Assembly: GCA_024742495.1 (NCBI GenBank)
Contig: JANSYJ010000001.1
Coordinates: forward strand, 558,001 to 622,000
DNA length: 64,000 bases
DNA from: Bacteroidota bacterium
GTDB lineage: Bacteria > Bacteroidota > Bacteroidia > Flavobacteriales > Schleiferiaceae
Direction: 5' to 3'
Of the stretch, positions 25,736 to 34,002 are shown piece after piece; positions within the stretch are counted from its first letter, which is position 1, and the number at the start of each line of letters is the position of its first letter. The translations under genes were made by a program, and so were the position numbers. Under the pieces are notes generated by a model, which searched no databases, was not told the origin of the DNA, and saw nothing but the letters and a program-made list of their open reading frames with translations.

Positions 25736-26736
25736 AGAAGTTCTAAACTGCGCACCAGAGCCTCCAATTCGAATAAACTTTTGCGCTTTTTCTTCTGAGG
25801 AGCTAAAATGAAGGATTCAATGTAAATCATTCTTCCTTTTTCCTCATCGTAAATGGTATAGCTAACGAATGGGCCACCCATAATATCACCAACTGTTCGC
25901 CATAAACCTCTTGCCTCTATGGCAAAATGCCCCTCAAATTCTATGGTGTTAAACTGTGGTTTGATGAGCGTTTCAGTAACCATATAGCTGCCCTCTCTTT
26001 CACCAGGTACATAGAGCTTGGTTAAACTGTCGCGTAAGGGAATAATTTCATTACCAATAATAGATCCTTCTGCTGGTAGATCACCAACGTAAATGAGGAG
26101 ACCGTTATCCGAACGGGTAGTGGTTTTCCAATAGACCACTACATCTTCTTCGGCAACGGAAACACCAAAGTCTTTCGGGATTTCCAGCTTCAATCCATGT
26201 TTATTGAAAAACTCCGGGTATTCTTTTAAGGTGAGGGGAGTAATTTTCGCCATTAAACGATCGCGTTCTAAAGATTCAATGCGATCACCAATAGCTTTTC
26301 GACTGCTTTTAATCGCACGGCTGAGGGAAACTTCATCGGCAGCGCTCATGTGCACCACCAACTGCCCTCTGGCCCATTTATCCTTTTCATAGAGAAATTC
26401 GGCACTATCAGTTTCGGCGCTTACTAAGAATATATAACGAGAACGTTGCAGTAGATCGCTAAACTCCTCATTGTTTACTTGACGCAGCGTAAAACGAGGT
26501 TCAGGTTGCGGCAGGCCATAAACCATACCTATGAAATGCTCCTCCAAGGCACTACCAACATCACCTTGCCACATGGCGTCATCACATACTACTAAAACAT
26601 CTAAAATCCCACCGTTGGCAGGAGGAAGGGTAGTGTCGGTTAGCATTTTGGTGATTACAGAATCTTCACCCTCCGGCCCGCTGCAGGCCATAAAGGAAAA
26701 CAGAGCAAGGAATAATAGGCCGGATTTTAATTTCAT
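25732..26736 (-). CDS. DUF4837-type lipoprotein
   Basis: A 334-residue lipoprotein with lipobox ALFSFMAC. The body matches the DUF4837 family as I recall it: GGILDVLVVCDDAMWQGDVGSALEEHF, GLPQPEPRFTLRQV, then a series of charged helices and VYWKTTTRSDNGLLIYVGDLP. No function is known. It starts 4 bases after the stop of the lytic transglycosylase gene, so the two form one operon and may act together on the cell envelope. Confidence 0.7.
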   Translation of the reverse strand: MKLKSGLLFLALFSFMACSGPEGEDSVITKMLTDTTLPPANGGILDVLVVCDDAMWQGDVGSALEEHFIGMVYGLPQPEPRFTLRQVNNEEFSDLLQRSRYIFLVSAETDSAEFLYEKDKWARGQLVVHMSAADEVSLSRAIKSSRKAIGDRIESLERDRLMAKITPLTLKEYPEFFNKHGLKLEIPKDFGVSVAEEDVVVYWKTTTRSDNGLLIYVGDLPAEGSIIGNEIIPLRDSLTKLYVPGEREGSYMVTETLIKPQFNTIEFEGHFAIEARGLWRTVGDIMGGPFVSYTIYDEEKGRMIYIESFILAPQKKKRKSLFELEALVRSLELL

Positions 26737-26740
26737 GCGA

Positions 26741-28258
26741 TTAGCTTTTCGGATAGATCTTAAGCGTCATCCCTGGTTTTAGGCGACGAGCATTGTTTAT
26801 ACCATTCCAGGTCATGATGTTTTGAGCACTAACCCCTGGAAATTTGCGAGCAATGGAGTAAAAAGTTTCGCCGGTACTTACGCGATAAGTTTTATGATCT
26901 CCTTTGGCCACTACCTTAGTTTCGTTGTTTGCAGCAGTACTGCTTTTACTGGCCGTTGTGCTAGGCATTCTGCGCGGGTAAATCGTTAAACGTTGTCCTA
27001 CGCGAATGGTATTTCCTCTTAAGCCATTCCATCGGCGGATGCTGCTTACGCCTACCCCATATTTTTCGGCAATGGTACCGAGAACTTCTCCTCTACGAAC
27101 CTTATGGCGAATGCGGTCATTCATTTCCACCACTACCGGTGCTTTGGCTTTGTTTTGATCAAAGTGCTGAGCGGCAATGCTGTAGATGGAATCTTCATTG
27201 GCGATAAAAAGACCAAGCTTATCAGCGGGTAGAATAATATTATAGGGACGAGATTTTATCTTCGGGATAACTTTATAGCGGTAAGCGGGATTAAGAAACT
27301 GCAGCTCCTCTTCACTTACGGCAATCAGTTTTGAAAGTTGCTCAAAACTTACCTTTTCACGAATCACAACCGTATCGGTGCTAAAAAAGGAAGGCTTCAA
27401 ATCTTGGGGGAAAATCAGGTGATCTTCATGATAATTCATGATGTAGTTTACCGCGATGAAGACAGGTACATAACCCGCTGTTTCGCGTGGTAGAAAGGGA
27501 CGAATTTCCCAGTAGTTGGTTTTCCCTCCCGAGCGACGAATGGCCTTATTTACATTTCCTGGTCCAGAATTATAGGCCGCCAAGGCCAAATTCCAATCAT
27601 TAAAAATACCGTACAAGGTGGTGAGGTATTTACAGGCTGCTTCGGTGGATTTTATAGGATCATGGCGCTCATCAACATAGCTATTAACCTGGAGGCCATT
27701 TAGTTTCCCCGTGGCATACATAAACTGCCAAAGGCCAGCAGCTCCTGCTCTAGATCGAGCGGTAGGATTAAGGGCCGACTCTACCACTGCCAAATATTTT
27801 AATTCCAGAGGCATATCGTATTTATCCAAGGCCTGTTCAAACATTGGAAAATAGTAATGGGCTAATCCCAACATTCTACTCACTTGCTCACGGCGCCTTT
27901 TACTGTAAAGGTCTATAAAGGAACGCACCACAGGATTATAGTCGAGCGCCATAGGGCTAAGGGCATCCAAATCTTTTATTCGCGCTTCATAAATGGTATC
28001 ATGCCAATCTGGAATTTCGGCGGAAGCCAAAACGGAAGAATCGATGGAGGCCATCTGATTGCTCAACTGAAAGTAGTTGAGGTAGAGCAAAGAATCTAAA
28101 CGCGCCGCAACCGGATGGTCTTTTAGGTCGATAGAATCTAAGTCCAAAAAGCTGGGCTTAACGATGGTATCCGTATCACCTTTGCCTTGATCGCTTGAAC
28201 GAGCCATGGAGGAATACATCCCTAGTGAGAGACAAAGAATAATAAATTTGAACTTCAT
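26741..28258 (-). CDS. Membrane-bound lytic murein transglycosylase, MltD-like, with two LysM domains
   Basis: A 505-residue exported muramidase. A signal peptide (1-20) is followed by a helical region and an SLT domain. Its catalytic glutamate is E160 in LAVVESALNPTARSRAGAAGLWQFM, followed by AALAAYNSGPGNVNKAIRRSGG. Two LysM domains lie at about 386-432 and 457-502 (KVRRGEVLGTIAEKYGVGVSSIRRWNGL and YRVSTGETFYSIARKFP) and bind peptidoglycan. It cleaves murein to anhydromuropeptides. The operon includes the DUF4837-type lipoprotein. Confidence 0.9.
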   Translation of the reverse strand: MKFKFIILCLSLGMYSSMARSSDQGKGDTDTIVKPSFLDLDSIDLKDHPVAARLDSLLYLNYFQLSNQMASIDSSVLASAEIPDWHDTIYEARIKDLDALSPMALDYNPVVRSFIDLYSKRRREQVSRMLGLAHYYFPMFEQALDKYDMPLELKYLAVVESALNPTARSRAGAAGLWQFMYATGKLNGLQVNSYVDERHDPIKSTEAACKYLTTLYGIFNDWNLALAAYNSGPGNVNKAIRRSGGKTNYWEIRPFLPRETAGYVPVFIAVNYIMNYHEDHLIFPQDLKPSFFSTDTVVIREKVSFEQLSKLIAVSEEELQFLNPAYRYKVIPKIKSRPYNIILPADKLGLFIANEDSIYSIAAQHFDQNKAKAPVVVEMNDRIRHKVRRGEVLGTIAEKYGVGVSSIRRWNGLRGNTIRVGQRLTIYPRRMPSTTASKSSTAANNETKVVAKGDHKTYRVSTGETFYSIARKFPGVSAQNIMTWNGINNARRLKPGMTLKIYPKS

Positions 28259-28282
28259 TGTGTGAGTAGAAAATGTGAGGGA

Positions 28283-28290
28283 AAAAGGTA
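28283..28290 (-). promoter_or_regulatory. -7 promoter-like box upstream of the lytic transglycosylase
   Basis: On the minus strand TACCTTTT lies 24 bases before the ATG at 28258, giving a short leader. It is a one-mismatch fit to TAnnTTTG. Confidence 0.35.
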
Positions 28291-28338
28291 CTTTAATGCT
28301 TTTGACCCTCCAAGAACGGATAACGAGTTTATTAACCT

Positions 28339-29757
28339 CTAATTGTGAACTAAAGTTTGAACGAATTGCAAGAGCTCCGCCTCCTGATATTTTGGCGCAG
28401 AAAACTGCATCCCAAGGGGTAGGCCATTGCTATGGGTGGCGCTAGGAATGCTAATCGCCGGAATACCGGTGATATTGGCATGCACCGTAAAAATGTCCTC
28501 CAAATAGGCTTGGGTAGGATCATCTTCTTTCTGGTTTATAGGAAAAGCGGTATGCGGAGTAGTAGGTGAGAAAATAAGGTCGTAGTCTTTAAATAGCTCA
28601 TTGGTTTTATCCAATACTATTCGTCTCGCTTTTTGGGCTTTGCTGTAATAAGCATCGTAATAGCCGCTGCTTAACACAAAGGTTCCCAGTAAAATTCGCC
28701 TTTTCACTTCCGGTCCAAAACCTTCTGTACGCGATAATTTGTAGGTGCTCTCTAGGTCGTTAGCATTGCCGCTGCGATAGCCATAATGAATACCATCATA
28801 GCGCGCCAAATTGGAGCTCGCCTCAGCGGTAGTTAATATGTAATATACGGGCACCATATAGTCTAAAAACGGAAAGTCCACCGCTTCAACACTGTGCCCA
28901 TCAGCTTTAAGCTTCTCAATAAAGGCCTCACTTTCTTTGCGCACTTCGGGGTCTAACTTCTCCGACTCCAAAACATCACGGAAATAGGCAATTTTCTTTT
29001 TTCCCGCCTTTGGAAGGTCTTTTACAGACACAACTTTCTTGCGGCTTAAGGTATTATCATAACCATCAGCACCAGCCATTACTTCATAAAGTAAGGCGAT
29101 ATCCTCTACCGATTTTGCAAAGGGTCCGATTTGATCGAAGCTGTTGGCAAAGGCAATTAAGCCATGACGTGAAATTCGACTATAGCTAGGTTTAAAACCA
29201 TAAATTCCGGTGAAGCTAGCTGGTTGACGAATAGAGCCCCCCGTATCACTTCCCAAAGAGGCCATGCAAAGTCCAGCGGCTACCGCCGCCGCACTACCTC
29301 CCGATGAACCGCCAGGAACACGGTTTTTATCTAAGGGGTTTTTTACGGGGCCAAAGGCACTAAAGCGGTTGGAAGAGCCCATGGCAAACTCATCGCAGTT
29401 TAAGCGACCAATAATTATGGCGTCCTCCTCTAAAAGGCGTTCTACCACCGTTGCTGAAAAAAGAGATTGGAAGCCCTCAAGGATTTTTGAAGAAGCCGAA
29501 ACAGGATGATCCTTGTACACGATATTGTCTTTAATACCGATAACCATTCCAGCTAGTTTCCCGCTAGTTCCGTGTTTCAATTTAGCGTCGAGTACCGTGG
29601 CCCTAGCCCTAGCGTCATGAGCATAAACATCTAAAAAAGCATTTAGATCCTGATTTTGCTCAATCTTCTTTAAATAGTCTTCAACAAGTTGGACACAGGT
29701 AGTTGCCCCTGTTTCAAGGTCATTTTGGACCTCACTCAGCTTCTGATAATCCTTCAA
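28339..29757 (-). CDS. gatA: Asp-tRNA(Asn)/Glu-tRNA(Gln) amidotransferase subunit A
   Basis: A 472-residue amidase of the GatCAB complex, which amidates Glu-tRNA(Gln) or Asp-tRNA(Asn). The amidase triad is K76 (GIKDNI), S151 (PGGSSGGSAAA) and S175 (DTGGSIRQPA), with spacing as in known GatA. SYSRISRHGLIAFANSFDQIGPFAKSV is also diagnostic. Its start is 9 bases from the tatA stop, so the two are probably co-transcribed. gatB and gatC are not nearby. Confidence 0.95.
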   Translation of the reverse strand: MKDYQKLSEVQNDLETGATTCVQLVEDYLKKIEQNQDLNAFLDVYAHDARARATVLDAKLKHGTSGKLAGMVIGIKDNIVYKDHPVSASSKILEGFQSLFSATVVERLLEEDAIIIGRLNCDEFAMGSSNRFSAFGPVKNPLDKNRVPGGSSGGSAAAVAAGLCMASLGSDTGGSIRQPASFTGIYGFKPSYSRISRHGLIAFANSFDQIGPFAKSVEDIALLYEVMAGADGYDNTLSRKKVVSVKDLPKAGKKKIAYFRDVLESEKLDPEVRKESEAFIEKLKADGHSVEAVDFPFLDYMVPVYYILTTAEASSNLARYDGIHYGYRSGNANDLESTYKLSRTEGFGPEVKRRILLGTFVLSSGYYDAYYSKAQKARRIVLDKTNELFKDYDLIFSPTTPHTAFPINQKEDDPTQAYLEDIFTVHANITGIPAISIPSATHSNGLPLGMQFSAPKYQEAELLQFVQTLVHN

Positions 29758-29766
29758 GGTTCTGAA

Positions 29767-29958
29767 TTAAGATTTCTTTTCGCTTTCGCCTTCTTTATCG
29801 TCTTCTTTTACCGCGTCCTTAAATTCTTTAATTCCGCCGCCTAAGCCGCGCATTAATTCTGGAATTTTACGTCCACCGAAAAGTAAAAGTACCAAGGCTA
29901 CAATCAGAATGATTTGCCAAGGTCCTACAAAGCCCAATAATATAGATGCCATCGTCAT
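29767..29958 (-). CDS. tatA: Twin-arginine translocase protein TatA/E family
   Basis: A 63-residue protein from ATG 29958 (an alternative ATG is at 29952; a TTG at 29967 is less likely). One membrane helix (GPWQIILIVALVLLLFGG) is followed by the hinge RKIPELMRGLGGGIKEFKDAVKE and an acidic/basic tail. TatA forms the pore for folded-protein export. A minus-strand -7 box TACCTTTG lies 23 bases upstream at 29981-29988. Confidence 0.93.
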   Translation of the reverse strand: MTMASILLGFVGPWQIILIVALVLLLFGGRKIPELMRGLGGGIKEFKDAVKEDDKEGESEKKS

Positions 29959-29980
29959 TATTCGCAAATTTATTGAGGCA

Positions 29981-29988
29981 CAAAGGTA
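29981..29988 (-). promoter_or_regulatory. -7 promoter box of tatA-gatA
   Basis: TACCTTTG on the minus strand matches the consensus exactly and sits 23 bases before the ATG at 29958. Confidence 0.55.
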
Positions 29989-30225
29989 TGAATTAAACCG
30001 CCCCGAATTGGGCCTAATAATGCATTGAAACTTTCAAGCATTATTAAGCTTAACTAAGCCGCTTTTACCATGGATTTCTGCCGCGATTGATAATGATGTT
30101 ATTGGGGAAATCAAAAAGCTGAAAAAGACTAATACAACTCTCCCAAGGAATCGCCATAAACTGAAGGAGATAAAAACTGATGGCTCCTAATGCCCTTTTC
30201 CCCTAGAAGCGATTGCAGAAGCTGC
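29989..30225. other. Largest gene-free stretch (between tatA and the next ABC gene), carries a strong dyad
   Basis: About 315 bases separate the tatA start and the ABC ATPase start. Besides the promoters at either end, the middle holds the near-perfect palindrome at 30015-30046. The remainder (about 30050-30200) has no open frame with a recognisable product, no tRNA-like cloverleaf that I can see, and no T-tract terminator. Confidence 0.5.
30015..30046. repeat. 32-base near-perfect palindrome (15-bp stem with one bulge)
   Basis: TAATAATGC, bulge A, TTGAAA, centre C, then TTTCAA and GCATTATTA. Nine plus six bases pair exactly. It is not followed by T residues in either direction, so a simple Rho-independent terminator is unlikely. 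It may be an operator, a cruciform or an RNA hairpin. Confidence 0.5.
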
Positions 30226-30233
30226 TACTTTTG
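30226..30233 (+). promoter_or_regulatory. -7 promoter box (distal) of the LolD/MacB-like ATPase gene
   Basis: TACTTTTG fits TAnnTTTG exactly and lies 40 bases before the ATG at 30274. A second, slightly weaker box is TATCTTTC at 30248-30255, so two start points are possible. Confidence 0.5.
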
Positions 30234-30247
30234 CGCAGTCAATATTG

Positions 30248-30255
30248 TATCTTTC
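30248..30255 (+). promoter_or_regulatory. -7 promoter box (proximal) of the LolD/MacB-like ATPase gene
   Basis: TATCTTTC, one mismatch to TAnnTTTG, 18 bases before the ATG. Confidence 0.4.
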
Positions 30256-30273
30256 GCAGCCAGAATCTAAAAC

Positions 30274-30969
30274 ATGGAAGAAATCATCAAGCTTCGCCAG
30301 ATTAGACGTGATTTCCCTTTGGGTAGTCAAATCGTAAAAGTCCTTAAGGGGATTGATCTGGAGGTGAAACCAAATGAATACGTGGCTTTAATGGGCCCCT
30401 CGGGTTCGGGAAAGTCAACCCTAATGAATTTGCTAGGTTGCCTCGATACTCCCACCAGTGGCGAGTATTGGCTTAATGGCAAAGATGTAAGCCAGATGAC
30501 GGATAATGATTTGGCGGAAGTACGAAACTCAGAAATCGGTTTTGTATTTCAAACCTTTAATCTCTTACCGCGTAGCACCGCACTCGAAAATGTAGCCCTG
30601 CCCTTGGTTTATGCCGGCATGCCTAGTTCCGACCGCCAGAAAAGGGCAGAAGAAGTATTGGAATCGGTTGGTCTTGGCGACCGGATGGATCACCGCCCCA
30701 ATCAACTTTCAGGTGGTCAACGCCAAAGAGTGGCGGTTGCCCGTGCCTTGGTAAATCACCCCTCCATTATTTTGGCCGATGAGCCTACCGGTAATTTGGA
30801 TTCAAAAACCTCTATTGAAATCATGAAGCTCTTTGGCGATATTCACGCCCTTGGAAATACGGTGATTTTAGTAACCCACGAAGAAGATATTGCACAGCAT
30901 GCCCATCGAATTATTCGACTTAGAGACGGCATGATTGAATCAGACGAAAAAACCAAAAATGGATCTTAA
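30274..30969 (+). CDS. ABC transporter ATPase, LolD/MacB type
   Basis: A 231-residue soluble ATPase. Walker A is [12 protein letters not shown] (40-51), the signature is [15 protein letters not shown], and Walker B is [13 protein letters not shown]. The Q-loop and the [22 protein letters not shown] segment are typical of the LolD/MacB/FtsE group, which powers extraction of lipoproteins or export across the envelope. No cognate permease is next to it, so the partner is elsewhere. It overlaps the following dehydrogenase gene by 11 bases. Confidence 0.88.
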   Translation: MEEIIKLRQIRRDFPLGSQIVKVLKGIDLEVKPNEYVALMGPSGSGKSTLMNLLGCLDTPTSGEYWLNGKDVSQMTDNDLAEVRNSEIGFVFQTFNLLPRSTALENVALPLVYAGMPSSDRQKRAEEVLESVGLGDRMDHRPNQLSGGQRQRVAVARALVNHPSIILADEPTGNLDSKTSIEIMKLFGDIHALGNTVILVTHEEDIAQHAHRIIRLRDGMIESDEKTKNGS

Positions 30970-31747
30970 TTTAGTTGGAAAACAAGCCCTTATTTGTGGC
31001 AGTAGCGATGGAATTGGAAAGGCATCGGCAGAGGAAATTGCGCGCATGGGCGCTTCCGTTACCCTCCTGGCCCGAAACGCCGAGAAGCTAGAAAGTGTAA
31101 AAGCTCATTTAAGCACGGCTCATCAGCAAGAGCATAAAATTCTTGTAGCCGATTTTGATGACCCCGTTGGCCTTGAAGCAACCATAGCGGAGCATTTACG
31201 CGGCGGAATAGACTATAATATCTTAGTAAACAACAGCGGTGGCCCTCCTGCCGGCCCCGCGCATAAGGCCGATTTAGAAGAATACCTGGTGGCTTTTCGC
31301 AGGCATTTAATGGCCAATCAAATTTTAAGTCGAGCCCTTTTAGAGGGAATGCGAAAAACGGGCTATGGCCGAATCATAAACGTAATCTCTACTTCGGTTA
31401 AAGCGCCTTTACCCAATCTTGGGGTGAGCAATACCATTCGCGGTGCGGTGGCCAATTGGTCGAAAACCCTAAGCCGCGAATTAGGTCCGGATGGAATTAC
31501 GGTAAATAATGTCCTTCCCGGTGCCACGGAAACCGGCCGCTTAAGTTCGATCATTGCCAATAAGGCCTCCAAAACAGGAATGTCTGAGGCGGAGGTATCG
31601 GCAGAAATGACATCCGAAGTGCCTTTAGCGCGTTTCGCTCAACCTGAAGAAGTAGCAAATGCAATTGCATTTTTAGCATCACCAGCGGCCTCCTACATTA
31701 GTGGAATAAATATCCCAGTTGACGGCGGTAGGACGCCAAATCTTTAA
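30959..31747 (+). CDS. Short-chain dehydrogenase/reductase with non-canonical active site
   Basis: A 262-residue SDR from ATG 30959 (MDLNLVGKQ); the frame open from 30935 would add 8 polar residues inside the ABC gene. The cofactor motif is SSDGIGKA, the NNSGG strand follows, and the substrate loop closes with GINIPVDGG. In the active-site region ([26 protein letters not shown]) the usual YxxxK appears as SNTIR, so the catalytic tyrosine is serine and the lysine is arginine. A divergent branch with this SN..R pattern exists in bacteria, annotated loosely as 3-oxoacyl-ACP reductase-like. It is followed after 2 bases by an aldehyde dehydrogenase, so the pair probably shares a pathway. The substrate is unknown. 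Confidence 0.8.
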   Translation: MDLNLVGKQALICGSSDGIGKASAEEIARMGASVTLLARNAEKLESVKAHLSTAHQQEHKILVADFDDPVGLEATIAEHLRGGIDYNILVNNSGGPPAGPAHKADLEEYLVAFRRHLMANQILSRALLEGMRKTGYGRIINVISTSVKAPLPNLGVSNTIRGAVANWSKTLSRELGPDGITVNNVLPGATETGRLSSIIANKASKTGMSEAEVSAEMTSEVPLARFAQPEEVANAIAFLASPAASYISGINIPVDGGRTPNL

Positions 31748-31749
31748 TT

Positions 31750-33192
31750 ATGGAGAAACTGCAAAACTATATTGGTGGAGCTTTAGTAGCACCTGCAGAT
31801 GGCACTTATCTTGACAATTACGAGCCCGCTAAAGGTGAAGTTTACTCCCTGATTCCACGTTCAAAATCGGCCGATGTGGAAGCGGCAGTTGAAGCTGCAA
31901 ATAAGGCCTTCCCCGCTTGGTCTGCCTTAAGCAATGCCCAGCGCAGTAAGCATTTAATGGCATTAAGTAATCGCATTTCCGAGCGCTTGGATGAACTGGC
32001 GCATGCGGAAAGTCGTGATAATGGCAAACCCTTTAAGCTAGCGCAAAGTGTGGATATCCCACGAGCGAGAGATAATTTCGCTTTCTTCGCTACCGCCATC
32101 CTTCATCAGGAAGATGAGTTCCACAGTATGGGAAGCAAGGGCTTTAATTATACCCTTCGCCAGCCGCTAGGTGCAGTAGCCTGTATCTCGCCATGGAATT
32201 TACCGCTCTATCTATTTAGTTGGAAAATTGCACCCGCCTTAGCCAGTGGTAATTGTGTGGTTGCTAAGCCTTCGGAGGTAACTCCATACACCGCCTATTT
32301 GCTTTCGCAGATTTGCATAGAAGTAGGCTTTCCAGCAGGAGTATTAAATATTGTTCATGGCTTAGGCGCCGAGGCAGGTCAGGCCATGGTAGAGCATCAA
32401 AACATTAAGGCCATTTCTTTTACGGGTGGTACTCAAACAGGAGCGCGAATCGCTAGCATTGCCGCACCTCGTTTCAAAAAACTGTCTTTGGAATTAGGAG
32501 GTAAAAATCCCAATATAATTTTCGATGATTGCGATTTTGATCGAGCGGTAAAAATCAGCACCCGTGCAGCATTTGCAAATCAAGGGCAAATTTGCCTATG
32601 CGGTAGCCGAATATTTATCCAAAAAGGAATCTACAATCAATTTAAGGAAGCATTCCTAGAACGGGTAAAAGGATTAAAAGTAGCACCGCCAGAAAATGAT
32701 GATTCCCGCATGGGAGCGGTGGTTTCTGAAGATCACATGAATAAGGTGCTTTCTTATATTAAACTAGCGCAGGAGGAAGGCGGCACTATTCTTCATGGTG
32801 GGAATCGGGTGCAAATGCCCGCGCCACATGCTAAGGGTTACTTTTTAGAGCCAACGGTTATTGAGGGTCTTAGCTATGATTGCAGAACCAATCAGGAAGA
32901 AATTTTTGGGCCAGTAGTTACACTCACCCCTTTTGAAAGTGAAGAGGAAGTTTTGATGATGGCCAATAGCACCGAATACGGATTGGCTTGCACCATTTTT
33001 ACGCAAGATTTAAATCGGGCGCATCGGGTAGCCAAAGATATCCATAGCGGTATAGTTTGGATAAATGATTGGCTCGTTCGCGATTTAAGAACTCCCTTTG
33101 GTGGCGTGAAAAACAGTGGCGTGGGCCGCGAAGGAGGTTTTGAAGCCCTCAAGTTTTTCACCGAAGCAAAAAACGTTTGTTTTAACTTTTAA
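31750..33192 (+). CDS. Aldehyde dehydrogenase, 2-aminomuconate/2-hydroxymuconate semialdehyde dehydrogenase-like
   Basis: A 480-residue NAD(P)-dependent aldehyde dehydrogenase. ISPWNLPLYLF, FTGGTQTGARIA, the general base in LELGGKNPNIIF and the catalytic cysteine in NQGQICLCGSRIFIQ are all present. The motif around the cysteine (GQICLC.SRIF.Q) is characteristic of the ALDH8/2-aminomuconic semialdehyde branch, which acts in the tryptophan-kynurenine or aromatic meta-cleavage pathways. The other genes of those pathways are not in the window, so this reading is an inference. It is cytoplasmic and co-transcribed with the preceding SDR. Confidence 0.85.
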   Translation: MEKLQNYIGGALVAPADGTYLDNYEPAKGEVYSLIPRSKSADVEAAVEAANKAFPAWSALSNAQRSKHLMALSNRISERLDELAHAESRDNGKPFKLAQSVDIPRARDNFAFFATAILHQEDEFHSMGSKGFNYTLRQPLGAVACISPWNLPLYLFSWKIAPALASGNCVVAKPSEVTPYTAYLLSQICIEVGFPAGVLNIVHGLGAEAGQAMVEHQNIKAISFTGGTQTGARIASIAAPRFKKLSLELGGKNPNIIFDDCDFDRAVKISTRAAFANQGQICLCGSRIFIQKGIYNQFKEAFLERVKGLKVAPPENDDSRMGAVVSEDHMNKVLSYIKLAQEEGGTILHGGNRVQMPAPHAKGYFLEPTVIEGLSYDCRTNQEEIFGPVVTLTPFESEEEVLMMANSTEYGLACTIFTQDLNRAHRVAKDIHSGIVWINDWLVRDLRTPFGGVKNSGVGREGGFEALKFFTEAKNVCFNF

Positions 33193-33272
33193 AGCCTTGC
33201 CCTTTCTTTTAGTAATTGGTTTTAATTCATAGTCAGTGGCTTAAATAAAGCCTCTATTTTGCCGCCCTTTCT

Positions 33273-33280
33273 TACCTTAG
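33273..33280 (+). promoter_or_regulatory. -7 promoter-like box directly before the cysteine-motif gene
   Basis: TACCTTAG ends 4 bases before the ATG at 33285, which suggests a leaderless or near-leaderless transcript. Confidence 0.35.
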
Positions 33281-33284
33281 AGGG

Positions 33285-33968
33285 ATGTTTCGCATTGCCT
33301 CCATTCACCATTACTGTAACCGCTGGTGCGCGCGTTGTTCTCTAAAAACGATGTGTGGCTTTTACCAGGCCAAAGAGCAAGGTACTAGTATTGAGGCCCA
33401 ACAATGGTCGGAAAATATTCCCGAACCTAAAGTAAAAAACGAGTTTCAAGAACTAGACTTTTCTAAGCTGGACCAGCTGGAGGAAGCGCTATTAAAGAAG
33501 GAAGGCCAGGGCGATTTCGACCCTAATCAATCTAATTTGTTGTCCATTTATGACCAGTGGCAAAACTACTACGGTCAGGTACTGACTTTTGTTAATCAGG
33601 AATGGGAATTGGAAAAAGCTAAACAGAGTGCTTATGTGGAAGGCTCACGGTTTTTTATCCTGTGGAATGCCCGGGAGTTTTTATTGCATTACCGAAATTA
33701 TGTAGGTCCTAAACTTCATCGAGCTCTTGGAGGACTGTTTGATGCTGGAGGGGAGATTCCTTTACAAAGCGACTGGAATGGCAGTGCCAAAGCCATTTTA
33801 TTAGTGCTAAAGGATTTGCAACTAATAATTGAGAAGCTAGTAATTCAATTTCCCGAAAATCAAGTACTCAAAACCTGGCAAATCTGCCATCATGATTTTA
33901 AGCTGCAAATGGAAGCAACCTTTCCAAAGCATACGCATTTTATACGACCAGGATTTGATCAGTTTTAA
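33285..33968 (+). CDS. Hypothetical protein with N-terminal cysteine cluster
   Basis: A 227-residue cytoplasmic protein without a membrane segment. The first 24 residues contain four cysteines in HYCNRWCARCSLKTMC (C-x3-C-x2-C-x5-C). I recall similar N termini (C.RWCERC.FTSRC) on conserved hypothetical proteins of Bacteroidota, so this may be a small zinc or iron-sulfur site. The rest is mostly helical with aromatic residues (YDQWQNYYGQVLTFVNQEWELEKAKQ). The function is unknown. It stands alone, about 90 bases from the ALDH gene. Confidence 0.6.
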   Translation: MFRIASIHHYCNRWCARCSLKTMCGFYQAKEQGTSIEAQQWSENIPEPKVKNEFQELDFSKLDQLEEALLKKEGQGDFDPNQSNLLSIYDQWQNYYGQVLTFVNQEWELEKAKQSAYVEGSRFFILWNAREFLLHYRNYVGPKLHRALGGLFDAGGEIPLQSDWNGSAKAILLVLKDLQLIIEKLVIQFPENQVLKTWQICHHDFKLQMEATFPKHTHFIRPGFDQF

Positions 33969-34002
33969 ACCTTTAGGACGTGGAACATTCTTATAGCACA
34001 AG

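Noticed and set aside
29989-30225. Possible tRNA or small RNA gene in the largest gap
   Set aside because: I could not find a cloverleaf pattern or CCA end. The palindrome at 30015-30046 lacks the flanking elements of a known RNA.
30959-33192. Complete kynurenine or meta-cleavage pathway
   Set aside because: Only an ALDH8-like enzyme and an SDR are present. No dioxygenase, decarboxylase or kynureninase lies in the window.
33238-33258. Weak hairpin GGCTT-AAATA-AAGCC after the ALDH gene, as a terminator
   Set aside because: Only five base pairs and a poor T-run. The evidence is too weak to call.
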